Part shown: positions 7,456 to 14,319 of the stretch, in pieces
Position numbering within the stretch: the stretch's first letter is position 1
How the letters are laid out: each line of letters opens with the position of its first letter
Assembly (NCBI RefSeq): GCF_000167195.1
Contig: NZ_AADV02000025.1
Span: forward strand, 1-32,719
Direction of reading: 5' to 3'
Source of the DNA: Crocosphaera watsonii WH 8501
GTDB lineage: Bacteria > Cyanobacteriota > Cyanobacteriia > Cyanobacteriales > Microcystaceae
Length of the DNA: 32,719 nt
The notes under the pieces: generated by a model
Told to the model about the DNA's origin: nothing
Databases searched by the model: none
The model's input: only the letters and a program-made list of their open reading frames with translations
Made by a program: the position numbers and the translations under genes

Positions 7456-9462
7456 TTATACTACATTTTGAAGTGCGGAATCTGGGTTAATAACATTATC
7501 CGTTGTCATTCCCATAACATCTTTGCCAGTTTCTGTTACTCCTAAAACTTGTTGGCGAGTGTCAGGGTTAAACAGTAAATCAGACCCATATTTAACATAT
7601 TTTTTCAATACTCTAAAAGCAGGTTCATCTCCTTGATAATAATTATCAATTAATTCCGCATCAGGCCCTAATGATTTAACGATTTGAGTCCGGGTATCAC
7701 TATTAACTGGACCACGAATCAATGCTTCAGCTACTGGTCGAGCAAATCTTAAAAATAAAACACTTAAACTATTCTCTAAACGGGCTAAAAATTCATCTTC
7801 TGAACGTCCAATTAGTTTCTCTTTCACCTGAGAACTTCCCCATAATAAAGTTGTCATATAATCAACTAAAGTTAAAGCTTCATCTTTCAATTCAGCAGCG
7901 AGTTCATGTGCTAGAGAATTTAATAATTGACGAATATCTGCATACAAATCATCTCGCCAAGCATAATTAGCTTTTGCTCTATCAAAGTCTGGAAAAGAAT
8001 TAGCTGCAAAAATGGTTTCTTTTTTCACTAAGGTTTTTTGTCTTAGTTTTTCCATCTCACTTTCTACTAATTGTAGATAGCGTTTTCTAAATTTTTCGAT
8101 ACTACTAGAAGAATTATTATTGAGTATTTCTAAGGGCTTATTAATTACAGAAGTATCATAAAAGTTTTGTAAATCAGCTTTAATATATTCCCATTGTTTC
8201 TCCCACCATTCTGTAAAAGATATACGTCTTCTTTCTTTTTCAAATTTTTGGGCTTCTTCAGGATTTACCGGAAATTTTTTATTAACAAAATGATAAATTT
8301 CTTCTGAGGTATCAAGAATTTTATCAATAGAGACTTCACAACGTTTCTTTAAGATATCGACACGCTCAGTATTAATATAATCAAATATTTTTTGTTTAAT
8401 TTCTGGTATTCCTGTTGCTTGAGTTCTTAAATTTTCATCGTCTGTAATCTCTGTTAAATTGCTTAATTTATCTCGAATATTACTAGGCTGACCAATTTCT
8501 AACTGGGTATGTTTTTCTGCAAAATTATTGAGAATTAAATAAGCTCCAGCCGAGCCTGAAATAATGCGATTAATAGGTAAATTAGCCCGTTTTAACCAAT
8601 CTTGAGATGCTTCCTCAACATGATTTTTAAGAGCTTCTGCACTCCCCAAGGAATCAATATGACTTAAAAATACAAAAAGTTTGTCAGCAATGGTAATATT
8701 TTTATCTCCTTGTTCTGTAAATTTAATAATATTTAATTCTGCTTCTCTAATACTACGAAAACGCTGAATAACTATCACAGCATCACAGTCTGATAGCATT
8801 TCTTTTGTTTCGTCAACGTGCTTAGTTAAACCAGAATCTGAACCAGGAACGTCATAAAAAACGATTCCTTCTGCTTGAGCGAGTTTATTAGTATAAAGTC
8901 GCGCTTCTAAGACTGCATGAGCGTATTTTTCATCAGCAACGTATTTTTTTAATTGTTCTCTAATGTCTTCTAATCTGGTAAAAGGAATAACTAAATTACC
9001 TTCTCTCCTTACTTTTTGTAAGGTTGTTTCGTATTCTCTAATAGTTTTTAAGTCCTCTTTTGCTCCAACTATTTCTAATTCTTTGAGAAGATTAATAAAT
9101 TGTTCTTCGCTGCGTGTTTGGACTTCTAATCTTTGTTCAGATTCACTTTTTACAGAATAAATTTGAGTGGTTGTAAAAGTACATCTTCCTCCCTTGGCCG
9201 GAAGTAAATCACATTCTAACCAAGCATTAATAAAGGTACTTTTTTCTGCTTTTTCTAAACCTACTACAGCAATGCGAAATTCTCGTTTCTTTAGTCTTTC
9301 CAGTTGACGGTTAGCAGGTATGCCTTCTTGAATCAGAACTTCTGTTAATTTGGAGGGAACTTCAGCTTGAGGTAGTTTAGCTAAGTCAATGGCAAAGTGT
9401 TGGATGTTCAAAACATCACTAAGACGGGTTTCATAGTAAGATGAGGCTGATTTCCAATCCAT
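7456..9462 (-). CDS. Dynamin-like GTPase, C-terminus replaced by IS end, P-loop altered
   Basis: The 668-residue product is a bacterial dynamin-like GTPase, a family that binds and remodels membranes. The P-loop position reads GLEKAEKST (68-76), with Glu at residue 73 where GxxxxGKS needs Gly. CTFTTT (94-99) is the likely switch I, YDVPG (203-207) is G3, and FLSHID (265-270) stands in place of NKxD. Long charged helices follow, as in dynamin stalks. The native frame ends at NVIN; the last nine residues and stop come from the IS1634 terminal repeat, so the original C-terminus is lost. GGAG eight bases before the ATG is a good ribosome site. It is third in a tight set with 9475-10341 and the split GTPase at 10334-12731. 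Weak or absent GTP hydrolysis is inferred from the P-loop change. Confidence 0.85.
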   Translation of the reverse strand: MDWKSASSYYETRLSDVLNIQHFAIDLAKLPQAEVPSKLTEVLIQEGIPANRQLERLKKREFRIAVVGLEKAEKSTFINAWLECDLLPAKGGRCTFTTTQIYSVKSESEQRLEVQTRSEEQFINLLKELEIVGAKEDLKTIREYETTLQKVRREGNLVIPFTRLEDIREQLKKYVADEKYAHAVLEARLYTNKLAQAEGIVFYDVPGSDSGLTKHVDETKEMLSDCDAVIVIQRFRSIREAELNIIKFTEQGDKNITIADKLFVFLSHIDSLGSAEALKNHVEEASQDWLKRANLPINRIISGSAGAYLILNNFAEKHTQLEIGQPSNIRDKLSNLTEITDDENLRTQATGIPEIKQKIFDYINTERVDILKKRCEVSIDKILDTSEEIYHFVNKKFPVNPEEAQKFEKERRRISFTEWWEKQWEYIKADLQNFYDTSVINKPLEILNNNSSSSIEKFRKRYLQLVESEMEKLRQKTLVKKETIFAANSFPDFDRAKANYAWRDDLYADIRQLLNSLAHELAAELKDEALTLVDYMTTLLWGSSQVKEKLIGRSEDEFLARLENSLSVLFLRFARPVAEALIRGPVNSDTRTQIVKSLGPDAELIDNYYQGDEPAFRVLKKYVKYGSDLLFNPDTRQQVLGVTETGKDVMGMTTDNVINPDSALQNVV
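7461..7486 (-). repeat. Right terminal inverted repeat of IS1634 element
   Basis: The reverse complement reads CCCAGATTCCGCACTTCAAA from 7486 inward and pairs with the left repeat at 5480-5505. It also encodes the last residues (PDSALQNVV) of the truncated GTPase on the minus strand. Confidence 0.85.
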
Positions 9463-9474
9463 TAAATTAACTCC

Positions 9475-10341
9475 TTAAATTCGGTTAAATGAGCTTATAC
9501 TAGAGATATTAGTAAGACGACCTAATTCTTTTATTTTTCCTTGTGTATTGGGTGGTAAATCCCGTTTAATTACATATTTGGTTTTCTCATTAATAATAGC
9601 CTTTCCATCAGGAATATCAATTCTGAGATAAAATTTAAGCTTACTATCCGGTGAGGGAGTCTGATCTGGATCAATTTCTACAGATAGTTGTGATGCTTCA
9701 GTTTGTTGGATACATAAAAAGTCCGATGCTGCAGCAATTAATTCTATAATTTCATCTCTATAAATTGATTTTTCCAAACTCAATTTATAAGCTTCTGATG
9801 CAGGAACAACTAAACATATTGCTGTAGGAATAGATTGATCGATAACAGGGGTTCTTCTTCTGTTTAAGGGCTGTTTTCGGGAGCTTTTTGGGGACTGATT
9901 TGGAGTAGATGATTTCCATTTTAGAAAGGCTACTCCTGCAATTAATACAAAAGCGGTAAAGACAAGAATTCTCATTTTTTGTTTATCCTCTAACATTGAA
10001 CAGAATTTGATAAAAGCTGGCATTTCTAGTTGTTTTAGAATTCCAAATATATCTATTTTATCTATCCATAAAAATTTCCTAATTATATCTAAATAAGGTT
10101 TAGGAATATTATTATAAGCAATTCCAAAATCATCTTGTATCTCAGAATAATTTTTTATTCCAAAATGCTTACAAACATCTTCTACTATTTGCTTTTTTTG
10201 TGATCGATAATCATTTGATGAGTCGATTATCAACTCTATGATCTTGTGTAATACTCCTCTTCTTTGATTTTTAATCTGATCGTATATCTCATTGAAATTA
10301 ACAGATTCATCGATTAGGTTTTCTAAGGATTCATTAATCAC
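9475..10341 (-). CDS. Single-pass membrane protein between two dynamin-like GTPases
   Basis: I do not recognise a named family. The 288-residue product has a helical N-terminal region (1-110, with KIIELIIDSSNDYRS), one membrane segment at about 123-141 (RILVFTAFVLIAGVAFLKW), a basic Ser/Pro linker (142-165), and a C-terminal beta-rich domain (170-285, with AICLVVPASEAYKLSL and YLRIDIPDGKAI). There is no signal peptide. The GTG start overlaps the upstream gene by eight bases (AGTGATTAATG), and the next GTPase starts 12 bases after its stop, so the three are almost certainly co-transcribed. A membrane anchor or adaptor for the two GTPases is the natural inference. Confidence 0.8.
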   Translation of the reverse strand: MINESLENLIDESVNFNEIYDQIKNQRRGVLHKIIELIIDSSNDYRSQKKQIVEDVCKHFGIKNYSEIQDDFGIAYNNIPKPYLDIIRKFLWIDKIDIFGILKQLEMPAFIKFCSMLEDKQKMRILVFTAFVLIAGVAFLKWKSSTPNQSPKSSRKQPLNRRRTPVIDQSIPTAICLVVPASEAYKLSLEKSIYRDEIIELIAAASDFLCIQQTEASQLSVEIDPDQTPSPDSKLKFYLRIDIPDGKAIINEKTKYVIKRDLPPNTQGKIKELGRLTNISSISSFNRI

Positions 10342-11560
10342 TTAAGTTTTCCTCCTCCAGAAAAGGACTGATTTGAGAAAGATGTGTTGCTAAAGTATGT
10401 GCTTTATCCTGCATTGGTTCCCAGATATTTTTTTGCTTTTCATAATCAATGGTAATTTCTTGCCTCGCTTTTTCTAGTCTGTCTTGATAAAGATCAAGAA
10501 TTTCACCTTGAGTCTTATTTACTTTCTTTTTTAGATCATTAATTTGTTCTAATAACCATTCCATTACCCGTTTTAACATCTCAGGTTCACTTTTTTTAAG
10601 TTGTTTTTGCCAGTCTTCGAGCATCTCACCAGTGCTAGGAATTGTTGCATTATCACTGTAATGAGTTTCTTTTTTGCGAACAATACCTAACCAATGTCTC
10701 CAAGTTCTATACTTAACAGTATATTCTTCAGCCGTAATATCAAATCCAGATTCAAATTGAGGATTAAATCTTAATTCTTTAGTAACTTGATTAAGCTTTG
10801 AACTAGGGAATTTAATAGCAATATCTGGGGCAATTCGATTAGCTTCTTCCTCTAGATAACTCAGATGACATTGGAATAATTCAAACACAGCATTGTACAT
10901 TCTATTGATTTCTTGTTGAGATATGTTTTCTAATACTTGTGCTATGTTTTTACTCAAATTTAAAGATAACTCTTCTAAAGCTAGATTCATATACTTCAAG
11001 TTATCTTTTTCTTCTTGTGTTTTTGCCTCTATTATTTGTCCATTTTTAGCTCTATATCCTAATGATATTAGTCTCATTAAGTTTTTCTCTAACAAATTAA
11101 CATCAATAGTATCAACTTTTTTAAAGTTAGGATGATCTAAATTAACAATTCCATTATCTAAAGATTCTGCTACTGCTTCTAAAATTTGATCAACGCCTCT
11201 TCCTAAAGCTTCTCGCCAATCATAAAGAGGAATTAATTTTTCTTCAATTTCGTTATATGGCGGAGTATTCTGGAGTTCTTCAACTGCCCCTTCCAAAATA
11301 CGCACTAAATCTTCTGAAAAGGGCTTGTTAAAATAGTCTTCACACTTTTGATTCATCTCTTCAAAAGGCTTTCGTAAATTAGCATCACTTACTTCAAGAA
11401 ACTGCTCTAACGAAGTCTTAATCCAGGATATTTTCTCAGATTCTTGCTGATAATTTTCTTCTGAACTATTTAAAATAGCTGTTGTTGTTTGCACAGCCCG
11501 TTGTTGTTTGCACAGCCCATTGTTCAATACTATTTCCTGCTGCAACTTTAAATCTTTCAA
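10334..11560 (-). CDS. C-terminal half of dynamin-like GTPase, separated by a 19-bp duplication
   Basis: This 408-residue frame is mostly long charged helices (ENYQQESEKISWIKTSLEQF, LEKARQEITIDYEKQKNIW), as expected for a dynamin stalk or effector region. It has no GTPase motif. Its first 27 residues are read in the wrong phase through the end of the upstream frame. From AVQTTTAILNSS onward it is the natural continuation of the 421-residue GTPase domain at 11466-12731. Removing one copy of the 19-bp repeat at 11481-11518 fuses the two into a 792-residue protein, the usual size for this family. Translation on its own from the annotated start is doubtful. Confidence 0.8.
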   Translation of the reverse strand: MKDLKLQQEIVLNNGLCKQQRAVQTTTAILNSSEENYQQESEKISWIKTSLEQFLEVSDANLRKPFEEMNQKCEDYFNKPFSEDLVRILEGAVEELQNTPPYNEIEEKLIPLYDWREALGRGVDQILEAVAESLDNGIVNLDHPNFKKVDTIDVNLLEKNLMRLISLGYRAKNGQIIEAKTQEEKDNLKYMNLALEELSLNLSKNIAQVLENISQQEINRMYNAVFELFQCHLSYLEEEANRIAPDIAIKFPSSKLNQVTKELRFNPQFESGFDITAEEYTVKYRTWRHWLGIVRKKETHYSDNATIPSTGEMLEDWQKQLKKSEPEMLKRVMEWLLEQINDLKKKVNKTQGEILDLYQDRLEKARQEITIDYEKQKNIWEPMQDKAHTLATHLSQISPFLEEENLSD

Positions 11561-12731
11561 TGGCTTGGGGAATAACTAATTTAGGAAAATGTTGGCTAAT
11601 ATGCTGGTTTAGATATTGTTGAAATTCCTCAGCATAGGATTTTTGCCATAAATCTTCTGCTACTCGAATTCGATCTTGACTAGACCAATTTTCTGCTTTT
11701 CTAGGTAAATCTTCTAAGATATTTTCCTCAATTAATTGACCACATTTTAGATCAGCATCTCGACAGGCTATGTTACTATCATTCCGATTGCTGCTTTGTA
11801 TTTGTAAGGCTAATAAAGCAGGTAATGTACTTAATTTTATAATTTTTAATTCTTCAATATCTTTTTTATATTCTCCTAATTGTTCAGTTAATTCATTCTT
11901 AATACTGTTAGTGGTTTTTTCTACAAAACGTTTCTCACTTTCTGTCCAATTTCTATCATTCCTAAAAACATCAATTTTGTTGAGAATAAAGAGCATTCTT
12001 TTGGGGAAACCTCCTAATCCTTTGACTTCTTCTACTACTTGTAATAAAAGACTTTTAATTTTCTGGGGATCAGTTTCTTGACTGTTATAAGTAACCAGAC
12101 ACAAAGCTTCACGACACTGCTTAATCACTTCCATATTACTTTCATCACCCACATAAGATAATCCAGGTAAATCTAACATTTTTACCCTGACACCTCTAGG
12201 CAAATTCCTCTCATATTCTTTCAATAATCTGAAGGGATAATAAATAAGAAACTTGGGATAAGCTAAAGAGGGATTATCTTTTTTATTATCAATATAAGCA
12301 AGCATTACTTGTTCTAAAAGCCGATAAATTTCGCTTTCAGGAATGCTTGGCCATTTACCACATTCCCATAATGCTCCTGGGGTTTCTTCGATAATTAAAG
12401 TCTTTTCCTGGCTATATTCAATAGTAACTGCCCCGGCGCTCATTTCGCTGACTGCTGTTGGTACAATATCAGCACCACAAAGAAAATTGACTAAGGTACT
12501 TTTTCCACTACTTGTCGTCCCAGTTGTGGCTAAAATCAGAGTTGGATGGCGCAATTCTTCGATTAATATTTCTAAAGCTGTATCTAAATTAGTAGATAAT
12601 GCGTCAATTTCAGCGTAGTAAGACCTCGGTAAATGGCGAATAATTTCGTCCTTGAAGTTATCCCAATAACTTTGTAAGAGGGTTGCTTTATTTTCTACCT
12701 TTTGAAATACTTCATAAGATTTTTGACTCAT
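11466..12731 (-). CDS. Dynamin-like GTPase, N-terminal GTPase domain (frameshifted gene)
   Basis: The 421-residue frame holds a full GTPase domain: P-loop GTTSSGKST (71-79), switch region near 90-105, G3 MLDLPGL (185-191) and G4 LNKID (250-254). Residues 1-60 are helical and could bundle with the stalk. The true protein continues in the frame at 10334-11560; here it runs into the 19-bp duplication and ends after 13 or so foreign codons (GCANNNSYFK). It is the first gene of the minus-strand set, followed by the membrane protein and a second dynamin-like GTPase. Two-dynamin pairs are known in bacteria (for example LeoABC and DynA/DynB) and act on membranes. The role here is unknown. Confidence 0.85.
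   Translation of the reverse strand: MSQKSYEVFQKVENKATLLQSYWDNFKDEIIRHLPRSYYAEIDALSTNLDTALEILIEELRHPTLILATTGTTSSGKSTLVNFLCGADIVPTAVSEMSAGAVTIEYSQEKTLIIEETPGALWECGKWPSIPESEIYRLLEQVMLAYIDNKKDNPSLAYPKFLIYYPFRLLKEYERNLPRGVRVKMLDLPGLSYVGDESNMEVIKQCREALCLVTYNSQETDPQKIKSLLLQVVEEVKGLGGFPKRMLFILNKIDVFRNDRNWTESEKRFVEKTTNSIKNELTEQLGEYKKDIEELKIIKLSTLPALLALQIQSSNRNDSNIACRDADLKCGQLIEENILEDLPRKAENWSSQDRIRVAEDLWQKSYAEEFQQYLNQHISQHFPKLVIPQAIERFKVAAGNSIEQWAVQTTTGCANNNSYFK
11481..11518. repeat. Perfect 19-bp tandem duplication that breaks a GTPase gene
   Basis: GTTGTTGTTTGCACAGCCC occurs at 11481-11499 and again at 11500-11518 without a mismatch. Nineteen is not a multiple of three, so the duplication shifts the minus-strand frame. 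With one copy removed the frames at 11466-12731 and 10334-11560 join as QWAVQTTTAILNSS. Loss of a copy by slippage would restore the gene. Confidence 0.92.
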
Positions 12732-12807
12732 AAGCTTAAGATTACTAAGTAATAATCAAAACATAATATAGCACTTCTTATACTTGTGAGGTACAGAGTT
12801 TTCTATT

Positions 12808-12852
12808 GTTCGGAGTTCGGAGTTCGGAGTTCGGAGTTCAGAGTTCGGAGTT
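12808..12852. repeat. Heptamer tandem repeat (GTTCGGA)n
   Basis: About six copies of GTTCGGA run head to tail with one variant copy (GTTCAGA). Short tandem heptamers of this kind are common in cyanobacterial spacers. The translated frame across it (SELRTPNSELRTP) is only a by-product of the repeat. Confidence 0.85.
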
Positions 12853-13078
12853 TGGAGGCTCGATATTAGGTGTAACTCATGAGTCCGAGAAACGCTATAG
12901 TATTGAGAAGCCGCTTTTAACAACACTTTACCATGTATTAAGTAGATGGGCAAAAATAAACGTAAGCTTGTAGTAAGTCCTTAAGGACTACGGAGCTAGT
13001 TATAATAAAGGCTAAAGCCTTAACTACAGACTTTTCTATTTGATTATGGCAGTTTACCCCTAGGAAAATATAAAAAGA

Positions 13079-13105
13079 AAAAATCCTGCTTATGCAGGAG
13101 TTTTA
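13079..13105. terminator. Terminator-like hairpin, T/A-rich on both sides
   Basis: TCCTGC and GCAGGA pair around a TTAT loop, flanked by A-rich sequence on the left and GTTTTAT on the right, so it could stop transcription from either side. No gene ends right next to it. Confidence 0.5.
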
Positions 13106-13119
13106 TCATGTTACCGAAA

Positions 13120-13866
13120 ATTTTGGTTTAAAGCCCCGTCCTTTTAGGACGGCTTTTCTAGGGTTTTCATATAATCTCTAAATATGTCTATAATTAGGGT
13201 TTGCTGAATAAAAGCAAAACCCTATCGTAGGGCATACGAGAACAGACCTCTGAAATGGGGTGAACGTCTGAGGAGAGACTCGCCTCTGGGTTAAAGACTG
13301 AGAAGACTTTAATGTAAGCGAACTCGTTGAGCCAGAAATCTAAAGCAGTGATGCTTAGAGAATCCACGCACTTGTAGGGCGTGGAGTATGTCAATTCATA
13401 ACACCTTTAACCTAATGTCGGGCAGAATTCCCTTATCCACGCTTAGGTTAGGGATGAATGCCCGACCAGTAAACAAACTGCGAAGCATCCATATTCCAGA
13501 ATCTTGTGTTACAATTACTTGTGGTTGCGACCCACCCGAACGTTGGAACTACAGACAGCCTAACATCAAAGCAAAGTAGTAATACTTTCGGCGCAGAAAC
13601 ACTGTCAGATCGGGGAAAGAAATCACTGAAGAATAAAAAAGTAGGCAGCAAGAGCGTAAGACCAAACAGTGATTTGTCGAACAAGAAATAACTCTTGCGG
13701 AAGGCGAGAGTCTGCCTGTGGAGGCTGTGTTAGACCAAAATAAGACTTGTCTTATTGAGGCAACGGCCAATGAGACGGGAAACCTCGAAGACGAATAAAA
13801 CCGTCCTTGAGTGAAGTTGTCGTTGGGAAGCCCCAACTTCAGCGAAGCAAGTTGGGGTACTTCACC
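13120..13866. mobile_element. Decayed TnpB-type transposon ends and structured remnants
   Basis: No protein gene is convincing, although overlapping frames are open on both strands. The region is full of hairpins: CCGTCC/GGACGG at 13136-13152; AGGGTTTGC against GCAAAACCCT near 13195-13223; CCACGC/GCGTGG at 13364-13384 followed by AGTATGTCAA; AACCTAA/TTAGGTT together with TGTCGGGCA/TGCCCGACC around 13405-13470; and CCCCAACTT/AAGTTGGGG at 13831-13857 followed by TACTTCAC. The third and last resemble right ends of IS200/IS605-type elements, which also form the 3' end of the TnpB guide RNA. I read this as two nested or adjacent elements that have lost their genes. Confidence 0.4.
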
Positions 13867-13907
13867 AACCGAAGAAAAAATTAGGGCTTAGTATTGATGG
13901 TTTTGAT

Positions 13908-13928
13908 GGGCTTAATAATATTAAGCCC
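13908..13928 (-). terminator. Hairpin terminator after the MoaD-like gene
   Basis: GGGCTTAAT and ATTAAGCCC form a perfect stem with a three-base loop, ten bases past the stop of the minus-strand gene at 13939. The T-run after it on the minus strand is weak. Confidence 0.55.
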
Positions 13929-13938
13929 CTACAGAGTA

Positions 13939-14214
13939 TTAACCACCAGCAACGGCAGGAACAATACTGACTTCATCGCCATCTTTCAATTCAGTTTCGG
14001 TATTCTCCAAAAAGCGAATATCTTCGCTATTCACATAGAAATTCAGGAAGCGACGGGGTGTTCCACTATCATCGCATAAACGATCTTTAATACCAGGAAA
14101 ATTACTTTCCAAAGTCTCAATTAACCCAGCGACATTCTCCGCGCTACATTCTAACGTAGCTTGGTTTTGGGTATGCTTTTGCAGAGGAGTGGGAATTAAT
14201 ACTTTAACAGTCAT
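13939..14214 (-). CDS. MoaD/ThiS-family sulfur-carrier-like protein
   Basis: The 91-residue product (from ATG 14214) has the ubiquitin-like pattern of MoaD/Thi[12 protein letters not shown] as the first strand, a central helix [19 protein letters not shown], and the C-terminal [11 protein letters not shown] ending in the diglycine that is adenylated and thiocarboxylated in this family. The frame is open to a TTG at 14235, but the ATG fits the family length and has GGA upstream. It lies about 105 bases downstream of threonine synthase on the same strand. Such carriers have been linked to sulfur transfer in molybdopterin, thiamine, cysteine and homocysteine synthesis; the pairing with thrC hints at amino-acid sulfur metabolism. 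The exact acceptor cannot be told from the sequence. Confidence 0.88.
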   Translation of the reverse strand: MTVKVLIPTPLQKHTQNQATLECSAENVAGLIETLESNFPGIKDRLCDDSGTPRRFLNFYVNSEDIRFLENTETELKDGDEVSIVPAVAGG

Positions 14215-14271
14215 AGTTATCCAAAAATGAACCAATTATCAACAATGATGGCGAAAAATTGCCAAAAAAAC

Positions 14272-14308
14272 AGCCGCCAAGGATACAAGAAGGGAAAACT
14301 TGACGGCT
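14272..14308 (-). terminator. Inverted repeat between thrC and the MoaD-like gene
   Basis: AGCCGCCAAG and CTTGACGGCT pair with one mismatch around a 17-base loop, 12 bases past the thrC stop. It may attenuate or process the shared transcript, because no strong T-run follows. Confidence 0.4.
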
Positions 14309-14319
14309 TATAAAGGGAA

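Larger units (their letters stand above)
5480..7486 (+). mobile_element. IS1634-family insertion sequence, apparently complete
   Basis: The element is 2,007 bases long with near-perfect terminal inverted repeats of about 26 bases (CCCAGATTCCGCACTTC at both ends, one mismatch inside). It holds one intact transposase gene. Its right end lies inside the coding region of the minus-strand GTPase gene, which now borrows its last nine codons and stop from the IS end. I see no matching target duplication: the left flank ends TGCTTCGA and the right flank starts TTAATAAC. The left neighbour may therefore have been rearranged after insertion. Confidence 0.85.
12732..13119. other. Gene-free spacer upstream of the GTPase set
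   Basis: No gene is supported. The stretch holds the promoter side of the minus-strand GTPase genes, a heptamer repeat (12808-12852), a CCTTAAGGACTA-type palindromic patch near 12980, and a terminator-like hairpin at 13079-13105. I could not pick out a clear promoter. Confidence 0.4.

Noticed and set aside
12808-12852. Possible CRISPR array
   Set aside because: The units are 7 bases, directly adjacent, with no spacers and no cas genes nearby; it is a simple tandem heptamer.
13388-13836. Overlapping open frames of 60-95 codons on both strands
   Set aside because: They overlap each other in several frames, lack ribosome sites and family motifs, and the region is dominated by hairpins. Open frames here are by-products of structured non-coding DNA.
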